A stretch of DNA of 64,000 nt from CAZIZT01 sp964544085 (GTDB lineage Bacteria; Campylobacterota_A; Desulfurellia; Desulfurellales; Hippeaceae), in assembly GCA_964544085.1 (NCBI GenBank), contig CAZIZT010000018.1:59869-123868 (forward strand), in the 5' to 3' direction. Below are positions 42,680-51,690 of the stretch, one piece after another; the stretch's first letter is position 1; each line of letters begins with the position of its first letter. Position numbers and translations under genes: made by a program. Below the pieces are notes generated by a model, which was given only the letters and a program-made list of their open reading frames with translations, was not told the origin of the DNA and did not search any database.

Positions 42680-43938
42680 AGATGCTAAGGAGTGGAAGCG
42701 ATAAATCTATATCTCACAGAGCGGCTATGTTATCGGCAATATCGTTGAAACCCGTGGTTGTGAAGAATTATCTATTTGCAGCCGATACCGTCAATACGCT
42801 TGATGCGCTTAGAGCCCTGGGCGTTGACATACAGATACGCGGTCTTGATGTAAGGATAAACCCTCTTGGTAAGCATTCGCTTAAGGAGCCTTTCGATGTG
42901 CTGGATATGGGAAACTCCGGTACGGGAATGAGACTTCTGTCAGGCATACTGGCAGGGTGTGATTTTACGAGCTTTTTGACGGGGGACGATTCGCTTAAGA
43001 AAAGGCCCATGATGCGTATAATAGAACCACTCGAGCGCATGGGTGCAAGTATAATCTCAAGGAGAGGTGGCTATGCACCACTTGGAATCAGTGGTAAAAA
43101 TCCGCTTGAAGGTATCAATTTCAGATCCAGGATAGCCAGCGCTCAGGTGAAGTCTGCCATATTGCTTGCGGGATTGTATGCAGATGGCGATGTAAGTGTC
43201 CATGAACCGCACCTTTCACGTGATCATACCGAACGGATGCTTGAATTTCTTGGAGTGGATATTGTTAGGGAATCGGGTGGTGTAGCACTTGGTAGAAATC
43301 GCACGCCGGAAGGTGGCTGCGAAATCCATGTGCCAGCCGATATATCCTCGAGTGCTTTTTTCATGGTTTTTGCACTTCTAAAGGACGGCTGTGAGCTGGT
43401 TTTGAAGGATGTGTGTCTTAATGAGACGCGATGCGGCATTTTGAAGATTTTTGACAAGTGTGGTGCTGATTGGTCGGTAATCAACAAACGTGAGATGAAT
43501 AACGAACCGGTAGGGGATCTCCTGGTTAAGCACACCAAAGCTTTGCAACCGTTCCAGATAGGCGCCGAACTTGTTCCATCGTTGATCGATGAGATACCGA
43601 TTCTTTCAATTCTGGCTATTTTTTGTGACGGTGTGAGTAGAATAAGGGGTGCATCAGAGCTAAGAAAAAAAGAGAGTGACAGAATCAAAGCTATCTGCGA
43701 AAATTTAAAGCGGGTGGGTGTTACCGTGGATGAATTTGAGGATGGTTTTGAGGTCCATGGTAATCCCGCGGTCAATATTGGGCCTGCTACAATTGAAACC
43801 TACGGGGATCATCGAATAGCCATGAGTTTTGCGGTGCTTGGTGCTGTAACAGGTGCCGGGATCGCGTTAAGCGAAACACGATCCATCAGCACCTCCTATC
43901 CAGCTTTCTTCGACCACCTTGCCTATCTGTCTGACTGA
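42667..43938 (+). CDS. aroA: 3-phosphoshikimate 1-carboxyvinyltransferase (EPSP synthase)
   Basis: 423 residues. SGSDKSISHRAAMLSAI near the N-terminus, GNSGTGMRLLSGILAG (PEP loop), SAQVKSAILLAGLYA and the C-terminal YGDHRIAMSFAV are EPSPS motifs. It makes EPSP in aromatic amino acid synthesis. Last gene of the kdsA-aroA run; its 3' end overlaps the convergent SDR gene by 16 nt, with no terminator between. Confidence 0.97.
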   Translation: MAKVKMLRSGSDKSISHRAAMLSAISLKPVVVKNYLFAADTVNTLDALRALGVDIQIRGLDVRINPLGKHSLKEPFDVLDMGNSGTGMRLLSGILAGCDFTSFLTGDDSLKKRPMMRIIEPLERMGASIISRRGGYAPLGISGKNPLEGINFRSRIASAQVKSAILLAGLYADGDVSVHEPHLSRDHTERMLEFLGVDIVRESGGVALGRNRTPEGGCEIHVPADISSSAFFMVFALLKDGCELVLKDVCLNETRCGILKIFDKCGADWSVINKREMNNEPVGDLLVKHTKALQPFQIGAELVPSLIDEIPILSILAIFCDGVSRIRGASELRKKESDRIKAICENLKRVGVTVDEFEDGFEVHGNPAVNIGPATIETYGDHRIAMSFAVLGAVTGAGIALSETRSISTSYPAFFDHLAYLSD

Positions 43939-44705
43939 TCCTTCAAGTGTTTTATATTCAAAAGAACCGAGGCTTGATCCGTGGGCATTACCACTATATC
44001 TTCAAGCGTCACGTGGTCAGGCATCGATATCGCCATATAAATGGTCTTTGCTATGTCATCGGCTGTGAGAGGGCGCAAACCCTCGTATACCTCTTTTGCC
44101 CTTTCCACATCACCGTTGAAACGAACAATGCTAAACTCTGTCTCAACCATACCCGGGTCCACGCTGATTACCCTCACATTGGTGCCAAGCAGGTCCATGC
44201 GCATAGCTTTGGATAGTTGCAAGACAAAGGCTTTGGTTGCACAATATACATTACCTCCCGGATAGGTTTCATGAGCTGCTATGGATGCTACGTTAACCAC
44301 AGTGCCCCTGTTTCTCTTTACCATACCCGGGAGTATTGCGCGTGTAACGTACAGCAGTCCTTTGATGTTGGTGTCAATCATTGTTTCCCAATCATCAACA
44401 TTGCCCTCGTGAATGGGATCAAGGCCTTTGCTCAAACCCGCGTTATTGATCAGTATGTCAACATCCTTGAACCTATCCGGCAGGTTTGTCAGGGCTTCGA
44501 AGACATCTTTTCTCTTGCGGACATCCAGCTTAATGGGCAGCACATCAACACTGTAAAGCTTTTTTATCTCCTCCTGTATTTCCAGCAGTCTCTCCAGCCT
44601 TCGCGCGGTTATGATCAGGTTTATGCCGTGTTGTGCAAACAGGTAGGCGCAGGCTTTACCAATACCGCTTGATGCACCAGTTATCAAAGCAATGCTACCT
44701 GCCAT
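43923..44705 (-). CDS. Short-chain dehydrogenase/reductase (YdfG-like)
   Basis: 260 residues. NADP-binding TGASSGIGKA at the N-terminus, NNAG, and catalytic YCATK. Arg residues after the second strand (TARRLERL) favour NADP(H). YdfG-type enzymes reduce serine/3-hydroxy acid type substrates, but the substrate here is open. TAAGGAGGTGAGG precedes the ATG. Last gene of the minus-strand mur run. Confidence 0.9.
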   Translation of the reverse strand: MAGSIALITGASSGIGKACAYLFAQHGINLIITARRLERLLEIQEEIKKLYSVDVLPIKLDVRKRKDVFEALTNLPDRFKDVDILINNAGLSKGLDPIHEGNVDDWETMIDTNIKGLLYVTRAILPGMVKRNRGTVVNVASIAAHETYPGGNVYCATKAFVLQLSKAMRMDLLGTNVRVISVDPGMVETEFSIVRFNGDVERAKEVYEGLRPLTADDIAKTIYMAISMPDHVTLEDIVVMPTDQASVLLNIKHLKDQSDR

Positions 44706-44709
44706 TTCC

Positions 44710-45528
44710 TCACCTCCTTATGCTTCCAAACACCTTTTGCAGTAGTTGTGTTGTACGAGCGGCGGGATTCTCTCTGATCTTTGTTTCCTCTCTTGCAATC
44801 ATCTTGAATATGCCATCTATCGCCTTTCTGGTGATGTAATCGTCGAGGTTTTCGGGGGGATTTTTGTCTGTTTCTGCTGTTTTTGTGCCAAGTATGCTTC
44901 CTATGCTGTTTATTGTCTTTAGGGGTTGGGAGTATTTTCTGTAGGTTGCTATCATCATCTGGTAATACCTTGTCACATTTGCTTTCCTTGTGGCATCGGC
45001 AATGATGGGTCTAATGGCTCTGTATAAATCGCTGTATGTGTGTTGTCTGAAGTATTCGGTAGTAGCTGTGTTGCCACCCATTAAGATTCTGTTTACGTCC
45101 TGAAGGGTCATGTTGCGTATAGCCTGCAGGAATATTTGTGCGGTTCTTGGTGCTGCTCTCTCCGCTGCATGGTTCATGCGAGCAACGAACCTATCCACAA
45201 TCCTGCCCTGTCCAAGTTTTCTAAGTAGTTTCGCGGCGCTTTTTGCTTCAGGTGGTACGGGTATTCTTACAAGTGGATTGTCGAGATAGCCGTTTTTTCT
45301 GGACAGATTCGATATGGCATACTTTACACCGAGACGCAGAGCCTGCTTGAGTGCTGAGCTTTTCTGTGCGTAGCTTAGACTTGAAAGACCACTCTCTCCA
45401 GTCTTTATACGGTTTTCGGTTGCGCTGTTGATCATACCCTTGATGTTGTCCAGCAATCCACCGGCATTTGCGCTGCTGCTCAGGCTCGCAAGCAGCAGAG
45501 CAACCAAAACAACCACAGTCTTTTTCAT
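44710..45528 (-). CDS. DUF4197 periplasmic protein
   Basis: 272 residues. N-terminal signal peptide (KKTVVVLVALLLASLSSSANA, likely cleavage before G23). GLLDNIKGMI, ALKQALRLGVKYAI and LQDVNRILMGGNTATTEYF match DUF4197. Predominantly helical, secreted to the periplasm, function unknown. Start overlaps the murI stop by 4 nt. Confidence 0.88.
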   Translation of the reverse strand: MKKTVVVLVALLLASLSSSANAGGLLDNIKGMINSATENRIKTGESGLSSLSYAQKSSALKQALRLGVKYAISNLSRKNGYLDNPLVRIPVPPEAKSAAKLLRKLGQGRIVDRFVARMNHAAERAAPRTAQIFLQAIRNMTLQDVNRILMGGNTATTEYFRQHTYSDLYRAIRPIIADATRKANVTRYYQMMIATYRKYSQPLKTINSIGSILGTKTAETDKNPPENLDDYITRKAIDGIFKMIAREETKIRENPAARTTQLLQKVFGSIRR

Positions 45529-46286
45529 CCATCACCACCTTCACTTGTTAAATCAATATGTTTCACACCGTTGAAGGCGCTACCGAGAAATATCCTGCCC
45601 ATCTCCGCGAATTTCCTATGCGCATCCGTGGTGTAGCACTCAAGCCTGCCACTGCCTGCAAACAGATCTTTGTGTGACTGAAGTGCTTCTGCAAGAGCCT
45701 CGCCTGAATCTATCATCACCACCGGTTTTATGCTTTTTAGAACACGCTTAAGCAAGGGATAGTGCGTGCAACCAAGTATCATTGCATCGCACTGGACATG
45801 GCCTATATAGCGTTGTGCAACCTGGTAGGTGATTTCGTTGTCTATCCAGCCCGATTCAACAAGTGGCACGAACAGCGGGCAGGCAAGCTGCGTGACATGT
45901 GTGTTGATATTGATTTTCTTGATGGCTTTTTTGTAGGCATTGCTTGAGATTGTCGATTCTGTTCCTATAACGCATACATTGCCGTATTCAGCAGCCTTTT
46001 TAGCAGCTGGTTCTATGACACCGAATACTGGCAGATCAAAGGCCTGCTTCAGTGCGTCAAGAGCAACACTCGAAGCGGTGTTGCAGGCTACAACAATGGC
46101 ATCCACACCCTTTTCTGCGAGGAATTCTGCATTTTGCAGAGAATACTTAACCACCGTTTGAGCTGATTTTGTCCCGTAAGGCAATCTGGCAGTATCGCCA
46201 AGGTATATGATATCTGCATTGAATCTTTCCAGCAGATGTCTAACGACACTTAAACCACCAACACCAGAATCAAAAACGCCAATCAT
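45525..46286 (-). CDS. murI: Glutamate racemase
   Basis: 253 residues. IGVFDSGVGGLSV, catalytic Cys in VVACNTASS and Cys in ILGCTHYPLL. It makes D-glutamate for peptidoglycan. Coupled to the upstream histidine phosphatase (ATGA overlap) and to the DUF4197 gene. Normal length. Confidence 0.97.
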   Translation of the reverse strand: MIGVFDSGVGGLSVVRHLLERFNADIIYLGDTARLPYGTKSAQTVVKYSLQNAEFLAEKGVDAIVVACNTASSVALDALKQAFDLPVFGVIEPAAKKAAEYGNVCVIGTESTISSNAYKKAIKKININTHVTQLACPLFVPLVESGWIDNEITYQVAQRYIGHVQCDAMILGCTHYPLLKRVLKSIKPVVMIDSGEALAEALQSHKDLFAGSGRLECYTTDAHRKFAEMGRIFLGSAFNGVKHIDLTSEGGDG

Positions 46287-46915
46287 TTACAAACACCACC
46301 GTTTAATAGTTTACATAGGAAAAAGTTACCGTCCGTTTGGAATAGATTTACACATGCGTAGTCCTGCGAGATATTCAAGACAGACTCCTCTGGAAGTTTC
46401 AAAAAGTGTGAGATGATGATTCGATTAACACCGCCGTGTGCGATAATAAGCACATTCCCGTTAATATTGTTCAATTCGGACTCAATAAACTCTATCACCC
46501 TGTTGCGCACATCGGCAAAGCTCTCAGATCCATCGACCCTGTAGTTGAATGGATCGCTCAAAAAGGCTTGAGCATCTTCAGGATAGAGTGCCACGATCTG
46601 GTCCCAATTTTTTGATTCAAACTTGCCAAAGCACCGTTCTCTCAGACGATTGTCGAAAATCACCCTGTATCCTGCAGATTCAAACCTTTCGGCTACCACC
46701 CTGCAGCGTTTCATTGGCGATGAGTAGACAACTTCAATATTCTTTTTGCTCAAATAATCGAATAATTCCTGAGCCTGCGTGATGCCCCTGTTTGAGACAC
46801 CGACATCTATTGATCCATTAAACACATTTTGAGCATAATTCTCCACTTCCGGGTGACGCACGATGTAAATGTCAGATGTCTTCCGGTTGAACAGATGCTT
46901 GAGTTTGTTTTCCAC
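46283..46915 (-). CDS. Histidine phosphatase (phosphoglycerate mutase-like) family protein
   Basis: 210 residues. The phosphohistidine motif reads IYIVRHPEVEN (RHP in place of RHG), followed by LSNRG-like VSNRGITQA, an acidic catalytic region (RERCFGKFESKNWD) and IAHGGVNRI with the second His. The fold is that of alpha-ribazole phosphatase or GpmB. GTG 46915 follows AGGAGG. It overlaps ftsW by 44 nt and sits where murG usually follows ftsW. Substrate unknown. Confidence 0.88.
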   Translation of the reverse strand: MENKLKHLFNRKTSDIYIVRHPEVENYAQNVFNGSIDVGVSNRGITQAQELFDYLSKKNIEVVYSSPMKRCRVVAERFESAGYRVIFDNRLRERCFGKFESKNWDQIVALYPEDAQAFLSDPFNYRVDGSESFADVRNRVIEFIESELNNINGNVLIIAHGGVNRIIISHFLKLPEESVLNISQDYACVNLFQTDGNFFLCKLLNGGVCK

Positions 46916-47999
46916 AGGACCTCCTGCAGATACTTATTACAATGCCTATCATCATACCCTGCACAATCAGGCTTGTGCCTCCATAGCTTAGAAAGGGTAG
47001 AGTAATGCCTTTTGGTGGCATAAGATTCAGTACGCTAAAGAGGTTCATTATCGATTGGATCGCCAGCGTTACACCTATACCAAACGCTAAAATACTGCCG
47101 AATTTGTCGTTGCTTTTTTTCGCTACACTGAAGATGGAAAGGATAATAGATACAAGAAGCAATATAACCAGCGCGATGCCGAAGAAACCGAAATCTTCAC
47201 CTATGCCGGCAAGGATAAAGTCGTTGTAAGAATCTGGAATGAACAGGTTTTTGTAGTTACCGGCTCCAATTCCATGACCAAACAAGCCACCCGAGCCAAT
47301 GGCTATCAGGGATTGCTTTACCTGAAAGTTGATCTGCTTGGTAATAAAAAAGTTGATTACCCTCTGCAATTTTTCGGGGTGGGTATAGATAATCAAGCCA
47401 AGTACTATGAAGGATGGAAAAATGAGCATTGCTATGTTTTTTGTGCTGTATCCTGATACGTAAATCACAATTAGAAAAGTTATCAGAATCAGAAAGGCTG
47501 TGCCTACATCAGGCTCAAGGGCGATAAGCAAGAAAAACACGCCAACAACTGTAGCAAGCGGCATTATGCCGCGCATGCTGTCTTTATACTGTTCCTTTTT
47601 TGAGACAAAGTATGCGATGTATATGAGTAAAACGAGAATGGCAAACTGCGATGGCTCAAAGTGAAGCCTGTGCCCAGGCAGTAACATGAGCCACCGTGTT
47701 GCACCTCTTATCCTTTCGCCTGCACCCAGGTAGAGCATGAGCAGGCTCAGGAATGAAAGGACCACAAGTGCAGGTGTAATTCTTTTTAGAAACCTAAAGT
47801 CGATTGCCGACATGAAGAGAGTGGCGGTTAAGGCAATGACAACAAACACAAGCTCCTTGTTCAGAAAGAAGGTTGAGCTGCCATACCTGACATAAGCGAA
47901 GTATCTGGATGAGGACCATACCTCCACAATGCCCAGAATAAGCAGGATAAAGTAGGGCAAAACAAGAAAAGTTACGTCATATTTTAGGTGTCGTTTCAT
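46872..47999 (-). CDS. ftsW: Peptidoglycan glycosyltransferase FtsW (SEDS family)
   Basis: 375 residues from ATG 47999; an ATG at 48053 would overlap murD by 77 nt. About ten membrane helices. The GLFGHGIGAGNYKNLFIPDS loop and FLSYGGTSLIVQGM are SEDS signatures. It polymerises lipid II at the division septum. Position after murD supports FtsW over RodA. The start choice is moderate. Confidence 0.93.
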   Translation of the reverse strand: MKRHLKYDVTFLVLPYFILLILGIVEVWSSSRYFAYVRYGSSTFFLNKELVFVVIALTATLFMSAIDFRFLKRITPALVVLSFLSLLMLYLGAGERIRGATRWLMLLPGHRLHFEPSQFAILVLLIYIAYFVSKKEQYKDSMRGIMPLATVVGVFFLLIALEPDVGTAFLILITFLIVIYVSGYSTKNIAMLIFPSFIVLGLIIYTHPEKLQRVINFFITKQINFQVKQSLIAIGSGGLFGHGIGAGNYKNLFIPDSYNDFILAGIGEDFGFFGIALVILLLVSIILSIFSVAKKSNDKFGSILAFGIGVTLAIQSIMNLFSVLNLMPPKGITLPFLSYGGTSLIVQGMMIGIVISICRRSCGKQTQASVQPEDI

Positions 48000-49290
48000 A
48001 GATCTCTTTGTACTTGAAGAATTCTTGCTTGAACGCTTCTCCACGTTCTTCATAGTTTTTAAACGGCTCGCAGCTTGATCCGCCAGGACTAAAAAGAACT
48101 ATGTCGCCACTTCTTGCCACTTCAAAAGCTCCAACTATTGCCCCTCTGAGGTTTATGGCTGGAAGCGGTACGGGTATAAGTTTGCTCAACTCCTGAAGGA
48201 TCCGTTTTCTGTCAGGACCATAAACCACAACAGCTTTTGTTTTTGAGCGTAGGAGCTCTACGATTTTCTCGAAGGATTCACCTTTGTGTTTCCCACCGAG
48301 GATGAGCACGATGTTATTGCCTTCAAAGGAATTGAGAGCATTTATGACCGAGTCTATGTTGGTGCTTTTTGAGTCGTTGTAAAATTTAACGCCGTCCAGC
48401 TCACCTACGTACTCTATCCTGTGCGGGAGATTTTTGCTTTCCATTGCGACCTCCTTTATGGTATCTTCATTGATGCCACAGATTGCGCCAACCAGAGCAC
48501 AAACGGCGACATTTTCGGCGTTACCGGATCCGAAGAGTCCAATTTTCTCTATTATAATTTTAGCCGGGCGATTTACAACTATTTTATTCGAGTCAATATA
48601 GGCATCAGCCATACTATCTGTGCGGGAGAAATAGAGCATGTGAGCCTTGCCAGTGTATTGATAATCGTCAGCTTCATTTTTGATAAAATAGTCCTCATTT
48701 TGCTGATTTTTGAAAATCTTTAACTTTGCTTCTCTATACGCTTCCCTGCTTGTGTGCCACTTTAGATGGTCACTGCCAATGTTGGTAATGGCGGCAATAT
48801 TCGGTCTGAATTGGTCAATAAACTGAAGTTGAAAACTGCTTGCCTCCACGATGAACCATTCAGCTTCTGGGTGGTCTAAAACAGCATCAGTAAAGGGATA
48901 TCCGTAATTTCCACACGCCACGGCTCTAACTCCAGCCTTTTCAAAGAGAGAGTTTATCAACCAGACAGTTGTGGTTTTACCATTTGTGCCGGTTACAGCA
49001 ATGATTTTTGCGTTGGTAAGCATATAGCCCAGCTCAAGTTCGCTTATCACCTTGATGTTACGTTCGGAGGCGTTTTTCAATAGCACGTTATCTGGTTGGA
49101 TGCCGGGGCTTGTTACAATATAGTCGAACTGCATCTCAAAGAAGAGTTTGTATCTATCGGCGCCAAAGAAATTAGGTAGATCTGAGATCGTTGCACCCTG
49201 GTCAAATACAAAAACCTCGTGCTTTTTCTCAAGCGCCCTGTATGCAGCCTTGCCACTTTTTCCAAAACCCAGTATAGCTACTTTAGCCAT
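47977..49290 (-). CDS. murD: UDP-N-acetylmuramoylalanine--D-glutamate ligase
   Basis: 437 residues. ILGFGKSGKAA in the N-terminal Rossmann domain, P-loop VTGTNGKTTT, then NDSKSTN and the C-terminal LFSPGGSSCEPFKNYEERG. It adds D-Glu to UDP-MurNAc-Ala. ATG 49290 lies 2 nt after the mraY stop; an upstream in-frame start at 49380 would run into mraY. Confidence 0.97.
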   Translation of the reverse strand: MAKVAILGFGKSGKAAYRALEKKHEVFVFDQGATISDLPNFFGADRYKLFFEMQFDYIVTSPGIQPDNVLLKNASERNIKVISELELGYMLTNAKIIAVTGTNGKTTTVWLINSLFEKAGVRAVACGNYGYPFTDAVLDHPEAEWFIVEASSFQLQFIDQFRPNIAAITNIGSDHLKWHTSREAYREAKLKIFKNQQNEDYFIKNEADDYQYTGKAHMLYFSRTDSMADAYIDSNKIVVNRPAKIIIEKIGLFGSGNAENVAVCALVGAICGINEDTIKEVAMESKNLPHRIEYVGELDGVKFYNDSKSTNIDSVINALNSFEGNNIVLILGGKHKGESFEKIVELLRSKTKAVVVYGPDRKRILQELSKLIPVPLPAINLRGAIVGAFEVARSGDIVLFSPGGSSCEPFKNYEERGEAFKQEFFKYKEIYETTPKI

Positions 49291-49292
49291 GG

Positions 49293-50384
49293 CTATCTTA
49301 TCTTCAGAGCAGTTAGAGAGAGCAGGGCAAAGATTATCGAGATTATCCAGAATCGAACAATGACCTTGGATTCGGGCCACCCGTTGAGCTCGTAATGGTG
49401 ATGTAGTGGAGCCATCTTAAGCACACGTTCACCTGTTGTTTTGTAGCTAAGGATCTGGATGATTACAGAGATTGTTTCCAGCACAAAAATACCTCCGGCT
49501 ATAGCAAGCACTATTTCTTCCTTGATGATAACGGCCACCATTCCCAGGAATCCACCGAGGGCGAGGGATCCTGTGTCACCCATAAAGACCTCTGCAGGAT
49601 AGCAGTTAAACCACAAAAAACCCAGAAGCGAACCACCCAGAGCTGCAAGCATGATGCTGATCTCACCTGCACCTTTTATGTAGGGTACATGCAGGTAGTG
49701 TGCAAAGATCGTATTACCTGAAACGTATGCGAAAATTATCAGCGGCATAATAGTTGTTAATGCAGGTCCCGTTGCCAGGCCATCAAGACCGTCGGTCAGG
49801 TTTACAGCATTGGATGTTCCAACAATCACAAGCATGGCAAACAGAATGTATAGGTAGCCCATCTGAATTATTCCGTGCTTTATGAAGGGCAGGTAGAGAC
49901 AGCCGCTGCAATGGGTCAGACTGGATTCCACCTTGAAGATGGTATACGAAATCAGGGCTGCTGAGAGTGTTTGAAGTGCAAATTTTGTTCTTGCGCTCAG
50001 ACCTTTATTGTTGCCGCGTTTGATTTTTAAGTAATCATCCGTAAAACCTATGAGTATAAAGAGGGCTGTGCCAAACAGGGTAATCCAGACAAGGACGTTG
50101 TCCAAACGAGCCCACAGCAGGGAAGATACATAAAACCCGCTCCAGAATATTACACCCCCTATTGTTGGTGTTCCACTTTTATGTTTGTGATTTTCGGGTT
50201 CGTAACCTTTAAACTGATCCTTAAAATTCAGCCGTTTCAGATATGGGATGGCTATGCTTGCAACATAAAGCGACACTGCAAGTCCCGTTATACTTGCCAT
50301 GATAGCTCTGAAGGTGATGTAGTGAAATACATTGAATGGTGTGAAGAAATGCATCAATTTTTCGTAAAAAATATAGTAAAACAT
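49293..50384 (-). CDS. mraY: Phospho-N-acetylmuramoyl-pentapeptide transferase
   Basis: 363 residues, ten membrane helices. KSGTPTIGG, FTDDYLK (catalytic Asp pair), NLTDGLDGLA and the C-terminal APLHHHYE are MraY hallmarks. It makes lipid I on undecaprenyl phosphate. Sits between murF and murD as in the standard dcw order. Confidence 0.98.
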   Translation of the reverse strand: MFYYIFYEKLMHFFTPFNVFHYITFRAIMASITGLAVSLYVASIAIPYLKRLNFKDQFKGYEPENHKHKSGTPTIGGVIFWSGFYVSSLLWARLDNVLVWITLFGTALFILIGFTDDYLKIKRGNNKGLSARTKFALQTLSAALISYTIFKVESSLTHCSGCLYLPFIKHGIIQMGYLYILFAMLVIVGTSNAVNLTDGLDGLATGPALTTIMPLIIFAYVSGNTIFAHYLHVPYIKGAGEISIMLAALGGSLLGFLWFNCYPAEVFMGDTGSLALGGFLGMVAVIIKEEIVLAIAGGIFVLETISVIIQILSYKTTGERVLKMAPLHHHYELNGWPESKVIVRFWIISIIFALLSLTALKIR

Positions 50385-50388
50385 GGTA

Positions 50389-51690
50389 TTACTCTCCTTT
50401 TAGAGCATAGAATATCTCTTCCATCTTCATTGCACGTGAGCCCTTTATCAGCACAACATCGAAACTGGTATAAATTTGCTTTAGGTACTCCGCCAGCTCC
50501 CTTTTATTTTCAAAGTGCCTGGCATTTTTTGTGCTGGCCTCTGCAACCCTTATAGAATGTTTGCCGTACGTTATCAGGTCCAGATTCAGTTCCCTGACAA
50601 ACTCACCAAGCTGCTTATGGTACTTATCGGTGAACTCCCCAAGCTCAAGCATATCGCCAAGAATTGCAAGCTTCTTACCCTCTCTTCTGGCAAGTGTGCT
50701 CAGTGCGTATCGCATGGAGTCTGGATTTGCATTGTAACAGTCGAGTATGAATACTGTGTTGTTTAGAGTCTCTTCCTGCATTCTGTAAAGGGGTGCCCTA
50801 AACGATTCTACCGCATGGGCAATGATTGAGGAATCGATATCGGGGTCGTAAGCTACAGCTGCTCTTACTGCAAGCAGCAGGCTATAAGGGTGTATCGCCT
50901 TATTTATCGGCAGGTTGAATAGTCTCGCGCCTGCCTGAACCGTAATAAAGTTCGTTGTTATGTTTCGTATGTAGGTATCAGCTGTTGGGTTGATCATTGA
51001 GCAGCCTATCTTTTCAGGATAGAAGTGCTTGCGCAGAATGTGGTCATCGTAATTGTAAACCACATCCGTAAAAGGCGCTACTATCGATACTTTTTCTCGT
51101 GCAATGGCATCAATTGAGCCAAAGTTGCCTATATGAGATGTGCCAATATTTGTGAATATTGCCAGTTTAGGTTGGAAGAAAGAGGCAATGTCGGCAATTT
51201 CTCCAGGGTGATTGGTACCTACCTCCACCACACACAACCTATGATTCTCCAGAGCAAGGAGGGTTTTAGAGACGCCGATAAAGTTGTTTTCGTTACCGTA
51301 TGTTTTGTGTGCGTTATAGCTTTTCAAGATCTCAAACAGCAGATCCTTGGTGGATGTTTTTCCGCTTGAGCCAAGAACAGCTATGGGAAAAGCACCGCTT
51401 TTCCTGAGTGTATAACCTGCAAGTCTTTTTAGAGCACTGAAGGTATCTGGTACCCTGATATGAGGATACGGGGTCTCTTTCGATGTGATTGCCAGGGTGG
51501 CACCGTTTTTGAATGCATCCGGAATAAATCTGTGCGCATCGTGTTTTTTTCCGACGATGGCTATGAATATATTGCCCTTTTTGATGCTCCTTGAGTCTAT
51601 TGATACCCCGGTAAAATGGATTGAATATGGTTTTCCTACCGTTTTTGCGTTGAGTAGCTCTTCAACTTCCCGTAATGTTAGATGTGCCAA
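50389..51690 (-). CDS. murF: UDP-MurNAc-tripeptide--D-Ala-D-Ala ligase
   Basis: 433 residues. N-terminal Mur ligase domain (VSIDSRSIKKGNIFIAI), P-loop VLGSSGKTSTK, NENNFIGV, and C-terminal ILDCYNANPDSM and ILGDMLELG. It adds D-Ala-D-Ala to the tripeptide. Overlaps the murE end by 13 nt. Confidence 0.97.
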   Translation of the reverse strand: MAHLTLREVEELLNAKTVGKPYSIHFTGVSIDSRSIKKGNIFIAIVGKKHDAHRFIPDAFKNGATLAITSKETPYPHIRVPDTFSALKRLAGYTLRKSGAFPIAVLGSSGKTSTKDLLFEILKSYNAHKTYGNENNFIGVSKTLLALENHRLCVVEVGTNHPGEIADIASFFQPKLAIFTNIGTSHIGNFGSIDAIAREKVSIVAPFTDVVYNYDDHILRKHFYPEKIGCSMINPTADTYIRNITTNFITVQAGARLFNLPINKAIHPYSLLLAVRAAVAYDPDIDSSIIAHAVESFRAPLYRMQEETLNNTVFILDCYNANPDSMRYALSTLARREGKKLAILGDMLELGEFTDKYHKQLGEFVRELNLDLITYGKHSIRVAEASTKNARHFENKRELAEYLKQIYTSFDVVLIKGSRAMKMEEIFYALKGE

